DNA from: Phlebotomus papatasi
Lineage: Eukaryota; Arthropoda; Insecta; Diptera; Psychodidae
Assembly (NCBI RefSeq): GCF_024763615.1
Contig: NC_077223.1
Coordinates: 58,466,627 to 58,530,626, forward strand
Direction of reading: 5' to 3'
DNA length: 64,000 nt
Shown: positions 44,747 to 54,615 of the stretch, in pieces
How the letters are laid out: each line of letters opens with the position of its first letter
How positions within the stretch are numbered: position 1 is the first letter of the stretch
Translations under genes and position numbers: made by a program
The notes under the pieces: model-generated
What the model was told of the DNA's origin: nothing
The model's database searches: none
Seen by the model: only the letters and a program-made list of their open reading frames with translations

Positions 44747-45190
44747 TACAGTGAGTGTCAATAGTTTGTTGCCTAATGGATGTTTGAGAAATCAAGTGAA
44801 AAAAATGATAGAAAAAAATACTTTTCCAAATTTTTCTTTTTGCAGATGAGTTCCTTGTAATCCGTAGATATTATTTATAATTTTCAAAAAAAATAATTAA
44901 TTTTATTTCATATCAAAAATAATTGTTTTCCAAAAATTGGTCATTTTTGAAAAATCAAAAGTTTGTTGCCTCATTAAAAAAACTAATTCAAAATGGTGAA
45001 AACGTGCAACCAACTTTATGTAAACCGGTTACATTTTGAGCTTATGTCATTTGATAGGCAAATGGTGGATTTGTACATTTTTAAGGCTGTCAATGGTAAA
45101 TATATAGGTGTAAAAGTGATGATAAATAACAAGAAATAATCAGTTTTTTGATAATTCATAATTTAGGTTATAATGGCAAATTACAAAAAG

Positions 45191-45580
45191 TTGAAAGGTG
45201 GGATATTGTCCAGAGATACTGCCAAAACGAATCTGCGTAGTTAATTGCGAAATTTAATAGAAAATTACGAAAGGTTAGACATAAAATATTCAAATATTAT
45301 ATTAATGAGGTACGAGTACATCTGAAAAACGTTACTGGCAGACCTAGGGTATCGACTCAGAGGGTTGATAACAGCATTGTAAGTATCTCTGATAGTGACC
45401 CGATGATGTCTGCTTCATAAATTAAAAGATAGTTGGTTACTGAAGGAACACAGGTCCCTACAGTTACAAAAACGAGCTCATATTGAAAGAAAATGGTAAG
45501 AATGTTTGGGTGGCTCTCAATATTCCATTGGTAAGCAAGACCAATCTGAATAAAAAGTTGTAAATTTACTTGAAACATGT
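45191..45580 (+). pseudogene. Tc1-like transposase N-terminal half, left arm of T1
   Basis: Broken frames read VERWDIVQRYCQNESA then NVTGRPRVSTQRVDN and ISDSDPMM, the paired helix-turn-helix plus GRPR hook of Tc1-family transposases, and then a LKHVKQVK stretch. Stops interrupt it. The right arm (45580-45967, minus) repeats it. Confidence 0.8.
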
Positions 45581-45967
45581 TAAACAAGTAAAACTACAAT
45601 ATTTTAACCAGATTAAACTAGCTAACCAATGGAATATTGAGAGCCACCCAAACATTCTTACCATTTTCTTTCAATATGAGCTCGTTTTTGTAACTGTAGG
45701 GACCTGTGTTCCTTCAGTAACCAACTATCTTTTAATTTATGAAGCAGACATCATTGGGTCACTATCAGAGATACTTACAATGCTGTTATCAACCCTCTGA
45801 GTCGATACCCTAGGTCTGCCAGTAACGTTTTTCAGATGTACTCGTACCTCATTAATATAATATTTGAATATTTTATGTCTAACCTTTCGTAATTTTCTAT
45901 TAAATTTCGCAATTAACTACGCAGATTCGTTCCGGCAGTATCTCTGGACAATATCCCACCTTTCAAC
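45580..45967 (-). pseudogene. Tc1-like transposase N-terminal half, right arm of T1
   Basis: Mirror image of the left arm, with the same GRPRVSTQRVDN coding segment on the minus strand and only scattered differences. Confidence 0.8.
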
Positions 45968-47464
45968 TTTTTGTAATTTGCCATTATAACCTAAATTATG
46001 AATTATCAAAAAACTGATTATTTCTTGTTATTTATCATCACTTTTACACCTATATATTTACCATTGACAGCCTTAAAAATGTACAAATCCACCATTTGCC
46101 TATCAAATGACATAAGCTCAAAATGTAACCGGTTTACATAAAGTTGGTTGCACGTTTTCACCATTTTGAATTAGTTTTTTTAATGAGGCAACAAACTTTT
46201 GATTTTTCAAAAATGACCAACTTTTGGAAAATAATTATTTTTGATATGAAATATAATTAATTATTTTTTTTGAAAACTATAAATAATATCTACGGATTAC
46301 AAGGAACTCATCTGCAAAAAGAAAAATTTGGAAAAGTATTTTTTTCTATCATTTTTTTCACTTGATTTTTCAAACATTCATTAGGCAACAAACTATTGAC
46401 ACTCACTGTACATATTATAGTGTCTGAAATATCTTCATTTCCTCCTTTCCCAAAACACCAAAATAAACTCATCCATTTGATATCAGGAAGTTTGGGTGAT
46501 TTGAGATGAGATTGAAGGTGAAAGACATTCGTGTATTCTTGAAAGTCATTCTGATAGGAATTTTCCATATAGTAACAATTTCAATCTAAATTATTATTTT
46601 GAAGGTTTAATATGTATCACGGCAGATTCCATTGTTCTATTGTTGCACTTTGCGATATTTTTCGACATCTTTTATAGGGGATCTAATCAATCCGTCTGAT
46701 TCGTCGCAGGCTATCTACGGAAAACACTGTAAGAGATAGCGTCTTGGGACTTTCGAGGGTCTCCCGTATAAGGCGACCCAAGAACCATTAATACAACTTG
46801 CATTTTACTGCTCGAACTCAAAGAAATAGATTTGGATTTTTTAGAGAGGTCTTGGAAATTCTAACTCGACTGCATCTGGCTCAATCGGCAGTAAATTGGA
46901 AAAAGATCTCTTAATTTGTTCGAAAATTTTCATTTATTATTCATAGGGGAAGTGTGCCAAATTTCGGCCACTTTGAGTGTAATTTCGGCCATGGAAATAA
47001 ATTAATTAAAATTATGTATGTTATCTTCGAATAGTCAATGAATTCATTTTGCTTTTAAATATTTATTCATTTTTGGATGTATTAACACAAAGACCGTTAA
47101 ATTTTAGGTATAATTTGGATTTAAATTGCGTTGTAAAAACTCAGTGTGGAAAGAGTCTTACAAAAAATGTGACAGATCATTTGTGTTTCTAGCAGTCTTG
47201 TGATTTGTGGTGAAGTGTAAAAGGTTTTCCTCCGGTGTTTTTCATGAAAATTGATTAGTTTTCATTAAAGATTGTTTCTGTTTATGTTAATAGTGAATCA
47301 ATCTTTAACTTTTGGGTGAAATTTCCCAGATGAATCCTTTATTTCGCGTAAAAAAGTATATACTTTGTGAGCGTCTCTCCGGTGAGGTAATGTTGCCTAT
47401 TCCGGTAAAATCTTTTGCTTTCCTAAATTTCCTATTCATTTGGTGTTTTTTTTTTCAATTTCTG

Positions 47465-47658
47465 AGTTCTCCAATGTCCATAGAAAAAACCATCGCTTCT
47501 ATGAAAAAGATGATGTGGAAAAGGCCTTGGAAGAGTTCAGGAAGGGCAAATTGCTACGGGAATCTACGCGTAAATTTGAGATGCTACTCTTCAGGTCTTC
47601 AGGACAAATTACACGGAAGATATCAGGGTTTGTGGATCATATAAACATATTAAACTAA
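47465..47658 (+). pseudogene. Psq-type helix-turn-helix relic of a pogo transposase
   Basis: The frame reads HRFYEKDDVEKALEEFRKGK followed by LLRESTRKFEM. This fits psq domains (Y-x-x-x-D-L/V-x-x-A-L-x-x-x-R-x-G-K...R-x-x-A-R-x-F). It then shifts frame and ends. It corresponds to the relics in D1, D3 and D4. Confidence 0.8.
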
Positions 47659-47844
47659 ATATTGAACTCGTTCCGTTAGACGTTTTGAAATTTTCTATCC
47701 GTTGCGTCACAAAATGTGGTCAGAAAAAAGGTGGCCGGTATTTCACACAAAGTGGACGGAATACTACCCAAAGCAATGTCCATATTATTATTAATTTTTC
47801 AACATTTAAGGAAGTGATTTAAAGAAAACAAAAATGATAAACTA

Positions 47845-49497
47845 CAGTGAGTGTCAATAGTTTGTTGCCTAATGGATGTTTGAGAAATCAAGTGAAAAAA
47901 ATGATAGAAAAAAATACTTTTCCAAATTTTTCTTTTTGCAGATGAGTTCCTTGTAATCCGTAGATATTATTTATAGTTTTCAAAAAAAATAATTAATTTT
48001 ATTTCATATCAAAAATAATTGTTTTCCAAAAGTTGGTCATTTTTGAAAAATCAAAAGTTTGTTGCCTCATTAAAAAAACTAATTAAAAATGGTGAAAACG
48101 TGCAACCAACTTTATGTAAACCGGTTACATTTTAAGCTTATGTCATTTGAGAGGCAAATGGTGGATTTGTACATTTTTAAGGCTGTCAATGGTAAATATA
48201 TAGGTGTAAGTGTGATGATAAATAACAAGAAATAATCAGTTTTTTGATAATTCATAATTTAGGTTACAATGGCAAATTACAAAAAGTTGAAAGGTGGGAT
48301 ATTGTCCAGAGATACTGTTGGAAGGAATCGGCGTCGCTTAATTTCCAAATTTTATGGAAATTCATGAAAAGTTAAACATAAAATGGTCAAATATTATAGT
48401 GATGAAGCACGAGTACATTTGAAAAACGCTACTGGTAGACCCAGGGTTTCGACTCAGAAAGTCGATAACCGCATTTTAGGTATCTCTGATAGTAACCCCA
48501 TGATGTTTGCTTCAAAAATTCAGAGTCGGCTGGTTACAGAAGGCATACAGGCTTCAAAACCAACCGCAATTTAATGAAAGTGGTAAGAACAATTACTTGG
48601 TTTGCAGGTTTCCATTGGTAAACAAAACCAATCTGGTTAAAAGGTTGTAAATTCACTTGGAGCATGCTAAAAACGGAAAAATACAACCTCTTACGCAGTT
48701 TGGTTTTGGTTACCAATGGAATCTTGCGAGCCAAGTACCTATTCTTATATTTTCTTTCATTTTGAGTTTGATTTTCGAAGCATTTGAAGTCTGTATGCCT
48801 TCTGTAACCAGCCGACTTTGAATTTTTGAAGCAAACATCATGGGGTTACTATCAGAGATACCTAGAATGCGGTTATCGACTTTCTGAGTCGAAACCCTGG
48901 GTTTACCAGTAGCGTTTTTCAGATGTACTCGTGCCTCATAACTATAATATTTGACCATTTTATGTATAACTTTTCATGAATTTCCATAAAATTTGGCAAT
49001 TAAGCGACGCCGATTCCTTCCAGCAGTATCTCTGGACAATATCCCACCTTTCAACTATTTGTAATTTGCCATTATAACCTAAATTATGAATTATCAAAAA
49101 ACTGATTATTTCTTGTTATTTATCATCACTTTTACACCTATATATTTACCATTGACAGCCTTAAAAATGTATAAATCCACCATTTGCCTATCAAATGACA
49201 TAAGCTCAAAATGTAACCGGTTTACATAAAGTTGGTTGCACGTTTTCACCATTTTTAATTAGTTTTTTTTAATGAGGCAACAAACTTTTGATTTTTCAAA
49301 AATGACCAACTTTTGGAAAACAATTATTTTTGATATGAAATAAAATTAATTATTTTTTTTGAAAACTATAAATAATATCTACGGATTACAAGGAACTCAT
49401 CTGCAAAAAGAAAAATTTGGAAAAGTATTTTTTTCTATCATTTTTTTCACTTGATTTCTCAAACATCCATTAGGCAACAAACTATTGACACTCACTG
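47845..49497. mobile_element. Palindromic Tc1-like foldback element T2, inside D5
   Basis: Same termini and plan as T1: CAGTGAGTGTCAATAGTTTG and its inverse, flanked by TA, 1653 bp, arms meeting at about 48670. Left-arm protein from about 48383 reads EARVHLKNATGRPRVSTQKV then DNRILGISDSNPMMFASKIQ. The mirror copy is on the minus strand at about 48958-48770. Confidence 0.92.
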
Positions 49498-49649
49498 TAG
49501 TTTTCAAGATTCCACACAACCTTCCCGAAAAGGAAGTAACAAAAAATATCATTATGAATTAAAATTATTGCATTTCAAACTTAGGACTTCGGTGCTTATA
49601 TGCAACTATGCCGAAATTTGGCACACTTACCCTATATTGGTCTTGCAGT

Positions 49650-49745
49650 TAAACGGTAAGAGATAACGAATTCCGGTATTCAGTGACCCCCCCCCCCCTC
49701 AATAAGTCTATAGAGGAATGTTGGCATGGTTCGTACACAGTAAAT
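49650..49745. repeat. K-like trace with C run
   Basis: GGTAAGAGATAACGAATTCC, then a run of about 11 C at 49687, then TCAATAAGTC; resembles the centre of K5. Confidence 0.45.
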
Positions 49746-49863
49746 CTTCAGACTCCAAAAGTGTGGTTGTGTTTGTGCTTATTGATAAGTTCCTGATTTT
49801 TTTGACAAGTCTGAACCGATACAAATCAGCTATAAAGCGAAAACTGATCGTTACGCGAAATTT

Positions 49864-50095
49864 AATGCCCTAGACACACTCACGACTTAAGCCGAGAGAC
49901 GGCTTATTATATTCAAAATAATGATTTGTCTAAATGTCCATCAGTTTTCCATTAACTAAGCCGTTTCTCGGCTTAAGACGAGAGCCGGATTAATCAGACA
50001 CTGATGTAAATGTAATCTGATAATTATTTTGATTACAATTACGTTAAGCCGTCTTTCGGCTTAGGTCATAAGTGTGTCTAGAGCGTAATTTGTAT
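49864..50095. repeat. Hairpin MITE family I, copy I3 (double)
   Basis: TAGACACACTCACGACTTAAG to AGGTCATAAGTGTGTCTA are inverted. Three CCGAGAGACGG/CCGTCTTTCGG arms lie within. Confidence 0.7.
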
Positions 50096-50271
50096 TACTT
50101 CTAAAACATTTTGAGCGATCTTTTCAGTAATTATACGTCGGTTATAAATCAGTAAACTCAAAAAGAAATTGTAAAAAATAGCAGTATTGTCATATTCGTA
50201 AACACTATGCTTTTCTTTATTAATTGAACTTAAAAAAGTAAAAAAAAAATATTGTTAAGATATAGTATCAA

Positions 50272-50406
50272 AGGGCCTCGACAGACCTGAGGATTAGCCG
50301 AAAGGCGGCTTAGTATAATTATATTCGAAATAATGATTAAACAACATTTCAATAATTTTTCAGTAAGTCGTCTCTCGGCTTAAGTCTTAAGTGTGTCTAG
50401 GGCATA
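50272..50406. repeat. Hairpin MITE family I, copy I4
   Basis: GACAGACCTGAGGATTAGCCG to TTAAGTCTTAAGTGTGTC; same plan as I2. Confidence 0.68.
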
Positions 50407-52035
50407 AGTTACGAGTTTAAGCACTTCGCAAATCTGGAACACTTTGTCACTCTTTATTTAAAATATATATATCCCAGTTTTCTGAGTAATTTGCTTAATT
50501 AAACAAAAACAATCAATTTTTTTAATTATTGCAAAACTATAAACCAAAATACTACAAGGAAAAGGGAACAGTATTGTATTAACATCCAACGATGTATAAA
50601 ACTAAAATATTCCTCAATTCTCACATTCTCTTAACATAAACTTCGCTATAAGACATAATTTTATTATCTTCATAACAAAATTATTCATAGAATCGTCAGA
50701 TAAAGCAAAAGTTGTGCAAAACTAGAATTTCAACAACTTTACTAATCCGCAGAAGAAACAAATCATTACTAAAGTTAAAATGAATTTTCAGCTAAGAATT
50801 TTCTCCCGACAGCAAGAAAATAAATCAACGTTCTCAAGTTTCGAGAAACATTTTCTTTGCAATTTGGTCAAAGGAATGCAATGTTACTACTCTATCTCTT
50901 AATACTTTGAAAAGAAGCACAAGATGATGGTTTGGAATTTAAAGAAACAACCCAATGAACACTCGGAAATGGCATAAACAAGCACAAAAGTGCATTTGCT
51001 GGAGGAATGTTATGCTGAGGATAAATTGGCTTAATGAACAACGGGGACCCCAAGAAACGGCTAAGTAAGAAAGAAGTAAGAGAGAATTGACCAGAGAATA
51101 ATTTAAAGTAAAGAAAGAGTTGCATTCATCCCAGTGAAACTCTATCTATATACTTCAAGATGAGCGTTGGAGTGAAAAGTAGAATAAAGGGACTGATTGT
51201 GTGAGACGATAGGAAACTTGCAAAATTGATAATTTAATACTTCTCTGCATTACAAAGTTCTGCGAGATGAACCTTGTACAGAATTCCGTCTAGACAATCA
51301 TTGTTCCATTGCATGACTTTGTGTATTGCTCAAGACAAATTTCAACTTAAAATTACTAACATTCTCTCTGCAACACTGACAAATACCCTGAATTCCAATT
51401 CTATGACGTGTATGCTAAACTAGTTAAATGAACTATATTTTTTTTTTACTAGCTCTCTAAAAGAATTTACTGGTATTATATTATACCATCTAACAAATGA
51501 ATAAATGTGAAATGTTTAGAGGCCAAAAACCATTCATTCTTTTTACCACTCTATTTGTTTGTGGCTTTGGTATTTGCTCGCAAAACTCATTCATTTTGAG
51601 GCACCTCCGCAAAAAGAGCCAAATGCCAAGAGAAGCACCAAACCTCAGGAGAAATTACAATCTTCCGCCTACCACATCATTTAGCCAAATCTTTTTCCCT
51701 CTCTGTTTCATTTTACAAAATGAATCAGAAGCTTAAAATCAAGTGGATTTTGCCACAAAAATCAAAGAGGTTTTGCAACAAAGAGGCCTAATATAGACGT
51801 AATCTTTAGGGGACTGAACAAATTTAATAATGATTCGTGGTTTTCTCAAAATATGTGAAAATTTGTGAATTTCAAAATATATATTTTTTAAACCATATAC
51901 TTCTATACTCCTAGTAAATCTTGAAATTTAATTATAATATTGCACTTGTTTAAAATATCATTTTTATTTTTTAACACACTTGAAAAACTTATTCATATTC
52001 CATGACAAAGTCTTTATATTCGAAACAGTCAAATT
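50407..52035. other. No gene recognised
   Basis: Looks mostly single-copy. Frames at 50892-51125 (minus) and 51497-51736 (plus) have no recognisable motif. Confidence 0.45.
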
Positions 52036-52039
52036 TGAT

Positions 52040-52685
52040 GAATCTCTACAGAGAAATTTATGTCCATATTTGGCATTTTTCAAGAAAATTTGACAGTTTC
52101 TGTAGGCAGCGGCTTTCAGACTTCGCATACACTCTGGCTTCGAACACATCATATTAATCCGTTAATGAATCGGGCTGGCCCTATCCAAGAAACACACATT
52201 TTCTGCAAAAATTTAGTCTGATTCATTAAAGGAATATAAGAAAATATGAAATGTTCGTAGCTTTCCCTACAAGCAAAAACAATTTCCTTCAATAAGCCAA
52301 ATATTAATGAAAGTGTAAAGTCTGTGTAAAGACCATTAAAGACTTTCGCACATTGTGATATCGTGATCTTGTCAAAATGGTACATTTTGAAGTAAATTCC
52401 ATCAAAATGCTTCATTTTAATGAAATTTTCTCACATTTCCCAGAGCTTCATTTTTGTCAATATTTGGCATATTGAAGCAAAGTGTTTACACCTTTATGGC
52501 CTCTACACACTACAGAAATTTATGTCCATAATAAAGCAAATTCCCTACGCTTGTGTAGGAAAAACTCTTCCATATGGACATAAATTTGTCTACTGTGTAA
52601 AGACCATTACAGTGAAAATTGATACTTTTTTCCAGTAATGCCAAATATGGACATAAATTTCTCTACAGCATGTAAAGGCCATAAG
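52040..52685. mobile_element. Nested inverted-repeat elements with AAATTTATGTCC arms
   Basis: Outer arms at about 52042-52078 (CTCTACAGAGAAATTTATGT) and 52637-52680 are inverted. Inner arms at 52498-52527 and 52576-52605 (GGCCTCTACACACTAC...) form a second pair. A third hairpin (52369-52425, TCAAAATG type) lies between. Confidence 0.65.
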
Positions 52686-52756
52686 GCTGTAGTTTTCCAT
52701 TGCAAATTGCAATAAGATGTCAATTTATAAAGATATTTCATGATTTATACTTATTA

Positions 52757-52882
52757 GAAGAAATTTTCGTCAAAATAGAGCATTTTGAAGCGATTTTATG
52801 TGCACGTCCATGGACGGTTTTACGTCCATGGACGCGCACGAGCGATCTACTACAAAATGCTCGATTTTGATGAAATTTCTTT
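52757..52882. repeat. Hairpin with duplicated CGTCCATGGACG palindrome
   Basis: Arms AATTTTCGTCAAAATAGAGC and the inverse near 52851-52880 enclose two copies of the 12-base palindrome CGTCCATGGACG (52805-52816, 52823-52834). Confidence 0.75.
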
Positions 52883-52992
52883 AATAATGCCATATACGAA
52901 CATAACTTTCTAAAAAGTTTAGAGCTCATAAGGATATACACAGCTTTTCATTAAATTTCATAATAAAAGTGTCAATTTTTAAGATAACATTA

Positions 52993-53085
52993 GAAATTTT
53001 CGTCAAAATAAAGCAGTTTAACTCGAATTTCGTGCACACTTTCCAGCATTTTACTTTAAAATACTCCATTTTGATGAAAATTTAT
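52993..53085. repeat. Second TTTCGTCAAAAT hairpin
   Basis: AATTTTCGTCAAAATAAAGC is inverted as CTCCATTTTGATGAAAATT; same family as 52757-52882, without the palindrome pair. Confidence 0.65.
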
Positions 53086-53115
53086 CATAGCAATATTTTT
53101 AATTGAGATTCTTTA

Positions 53116-53565
53116 TAGTCTCAGATTCTGTGGTTCGAGGTGAAAGGTGTTCCGCGTACCGAACACGTCGTTTAACCTCTTCTGGAGAAAACGGAAAGAT
53201 ATCGCTAAGCGGTTTTCGGCAGAGGTTAATTGTCGATGGGCGGTTAGAAGTAGGTGATACTAGATTCACCTCCCTGTCGCCATTTTGAAACACCCCCAAA
53301 TTTTGTTCTTACAATAACTCAGTCCCTAATATGACATCGATTGCTCGAAAATTTTATTATGTTATATCTAGATCTAAAAGCTTTGAATTAAAAAAAAAGT
53401 TAAGTCTCCCCGACTTCCCGACCCGAGTTAGAAAAGGGTGAAAATTTTAATTTTCAAATGGCCATATCTCTGGTTTTAATTGCCAGAATATGAAAAAAAT
53501 GGTGTTTTGGAAAGCTCTCGTTAGAAACTGCAACTCCTCTGAATACTCCAACTCCATCCAATTAA
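53116..53565 (+). repeat. Modular repeat family B, diverged 5' fragment (B3)
   Basis: GCGGTTTTCGGCAGAGGTTAA, CGCCATTTTGAAACACCCC, ATTATGTTATATCTAG and TTTTGGAAAGCTCTCGTTAG follow the order in the first 550 bases of B1/B2. Confidence 0.7.
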
Positions 53566-53584
53566 ATCCGACTAAACAATAAAT

Positions 53585-53700
53585 TGCATTTTTGACAGAA
53601 TTTTGACGTTTCCACTTACAGTGCTACAGACAATTTCCCTCAAATTTTTTTGACGTATTTTTTGACGAAAATTGTTCCCAATGTGTAGAGCCCTTAAGCA
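53585..53700. repeat. R-family fragment (R3)
   Basis: CATTTTTGACAGAATTTTGACG to AATGTGTAGAGCCCTTAAG; matches R2. Confidence 0.5.
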
Positions 53701-53949
53701 AACTACACTTATAAAATTAATCTTGAAAAGGGTCTATGTATAAGAAAGCGAATACACTAAAATATGCAATAAAATAGTTTTTTAAACTTTAGTATTTTCC
53801 AGTATTTTGAAAAAAAAAAAAAAAACTTGCAATGGCAACCAATAAAAATTAGAAACTGTTTTTGTGGACAAGGTATGCAAGTGGACATTTATTTAAGTAC
53901 GAAAAGTTGTAACTTCCGTAACGTAACTGTGTTTATTTTATATATCATT

Positions 53950-53989
53950 AAAGTATATTCAGAGATCGCTAGATCTCTGAATATACTTT
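53950..53989. repeat. Perfect 18-bp inverted repeat
   Basis: AAAGTATATTCAGAGATC and its exact inverse flank GCTA. Confidence 0.85.
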
Positions 53990-54206
53990 GAAAATTGAAG
54001 CTACAACCAATCAGAGCACGCATTAAAATTATTTTATTACTTATTCGTAATTTTTTAATGACAGAAATCACAAAATACTACTCAACAGGTTTCACTTTTT
54101 TTATGAAAAAACTGAAAATTTCTATTGTCAGTCGGCTTGGTACAGGTCGTGTTACATTTACCACCAACATTTTTTTTTTAATATTAAAATATTACTTTTA
54201 TAAATA

Positions 54207-54440
54207 CAGTAGACTCTCACTCAATCGGCTCTTTTTCAATCGGGCAACAAATTTTGTTGTCAATTTTTACGTTTAATTATGAAGCTAATTCGCTCAAATT
54301 CGCTGTAGTTCTTCCTATTTTATCGTGATTCTTTATAATTGTGCGCTTTTTGTGATATTTGCAAAGGCTTTGACGCTGAATTCTATCGCTAAACCGGATG
54401 ACATTTTGCCCCATATTCCCGATTGAGAGAAAGTCTACTG
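54207..54440. mobile_element. MITE family G, copy G2
   Basis: CAGTAGACTCTCACTCAATC to GATTGAGAGAAAGTCTACTG, flanked by TA; 234 bp. Confidence 0.83.
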
Positions 54441-54484
54441 TAGCTCCACACAGGAAAATTCCCTAATTATCCACAAACTAGTAT

Positions 54485-54615
54485 AAAGGCTTCTAGGAGC
54501 ATATTAAAATTAATGCTTTTTTAAAGAAAATTTCCCCTAGATGTAGGCAGAAACGTCAAAAATTTTGAAATAAGGCAATTTTTGGCGAAAACTGCTTTTA
54601 GTGTGTAGATGCCAT
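54485..54615. repeat. R-family fragment (R4)
   Basis: TTTTAAAGAAAATTTCCCC, GTAGGCAGAAACGTCA and AGTGTGTAGATGCC as in R1. Confidence 0.55.

Larger units (their letters stand above)
44749..46408. mobile_element. Palindromic Tc1-like foldback element T1
   Basis: Begins CAGTGAGTGTCAATAGTTTG and ends with its inverse, flanked by TA (44747-44748, 46409-46410). The two halves, about 815 bp each, are near-perfect reverse complements around a centre at about 45578. Each half carries a Tc1 terminal repeat, leader and the transposase DNA-binding region. There is no catalytic DDE domain. Confidence 0.92.
46946..49632 (+). mobile_element. Pogo-like element D5, interrupted by T2
   Basis: Left end GGGGAAGTGTGCCAAATTTC (TA at 46944-46945) and right end AATTTGGCACACTTACC (TA at 49633-49634). 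Without T2 (47845-49497 plus one TA) it is about 1.03 kb. Carries a psq-type domain relic. Confidence 0.83.

Noticed and set aside
44479..44761. Open frames on both strands beside T1.
   Set aside because: No domain, no splice context and no conserved copy elsewhere in the window.
45357..45800. Two almost identical 76-codon frames on opposite strands.
   Set aside because: They run antisense to the transposase half in both arms of T1, so they are symmetry artefacts.
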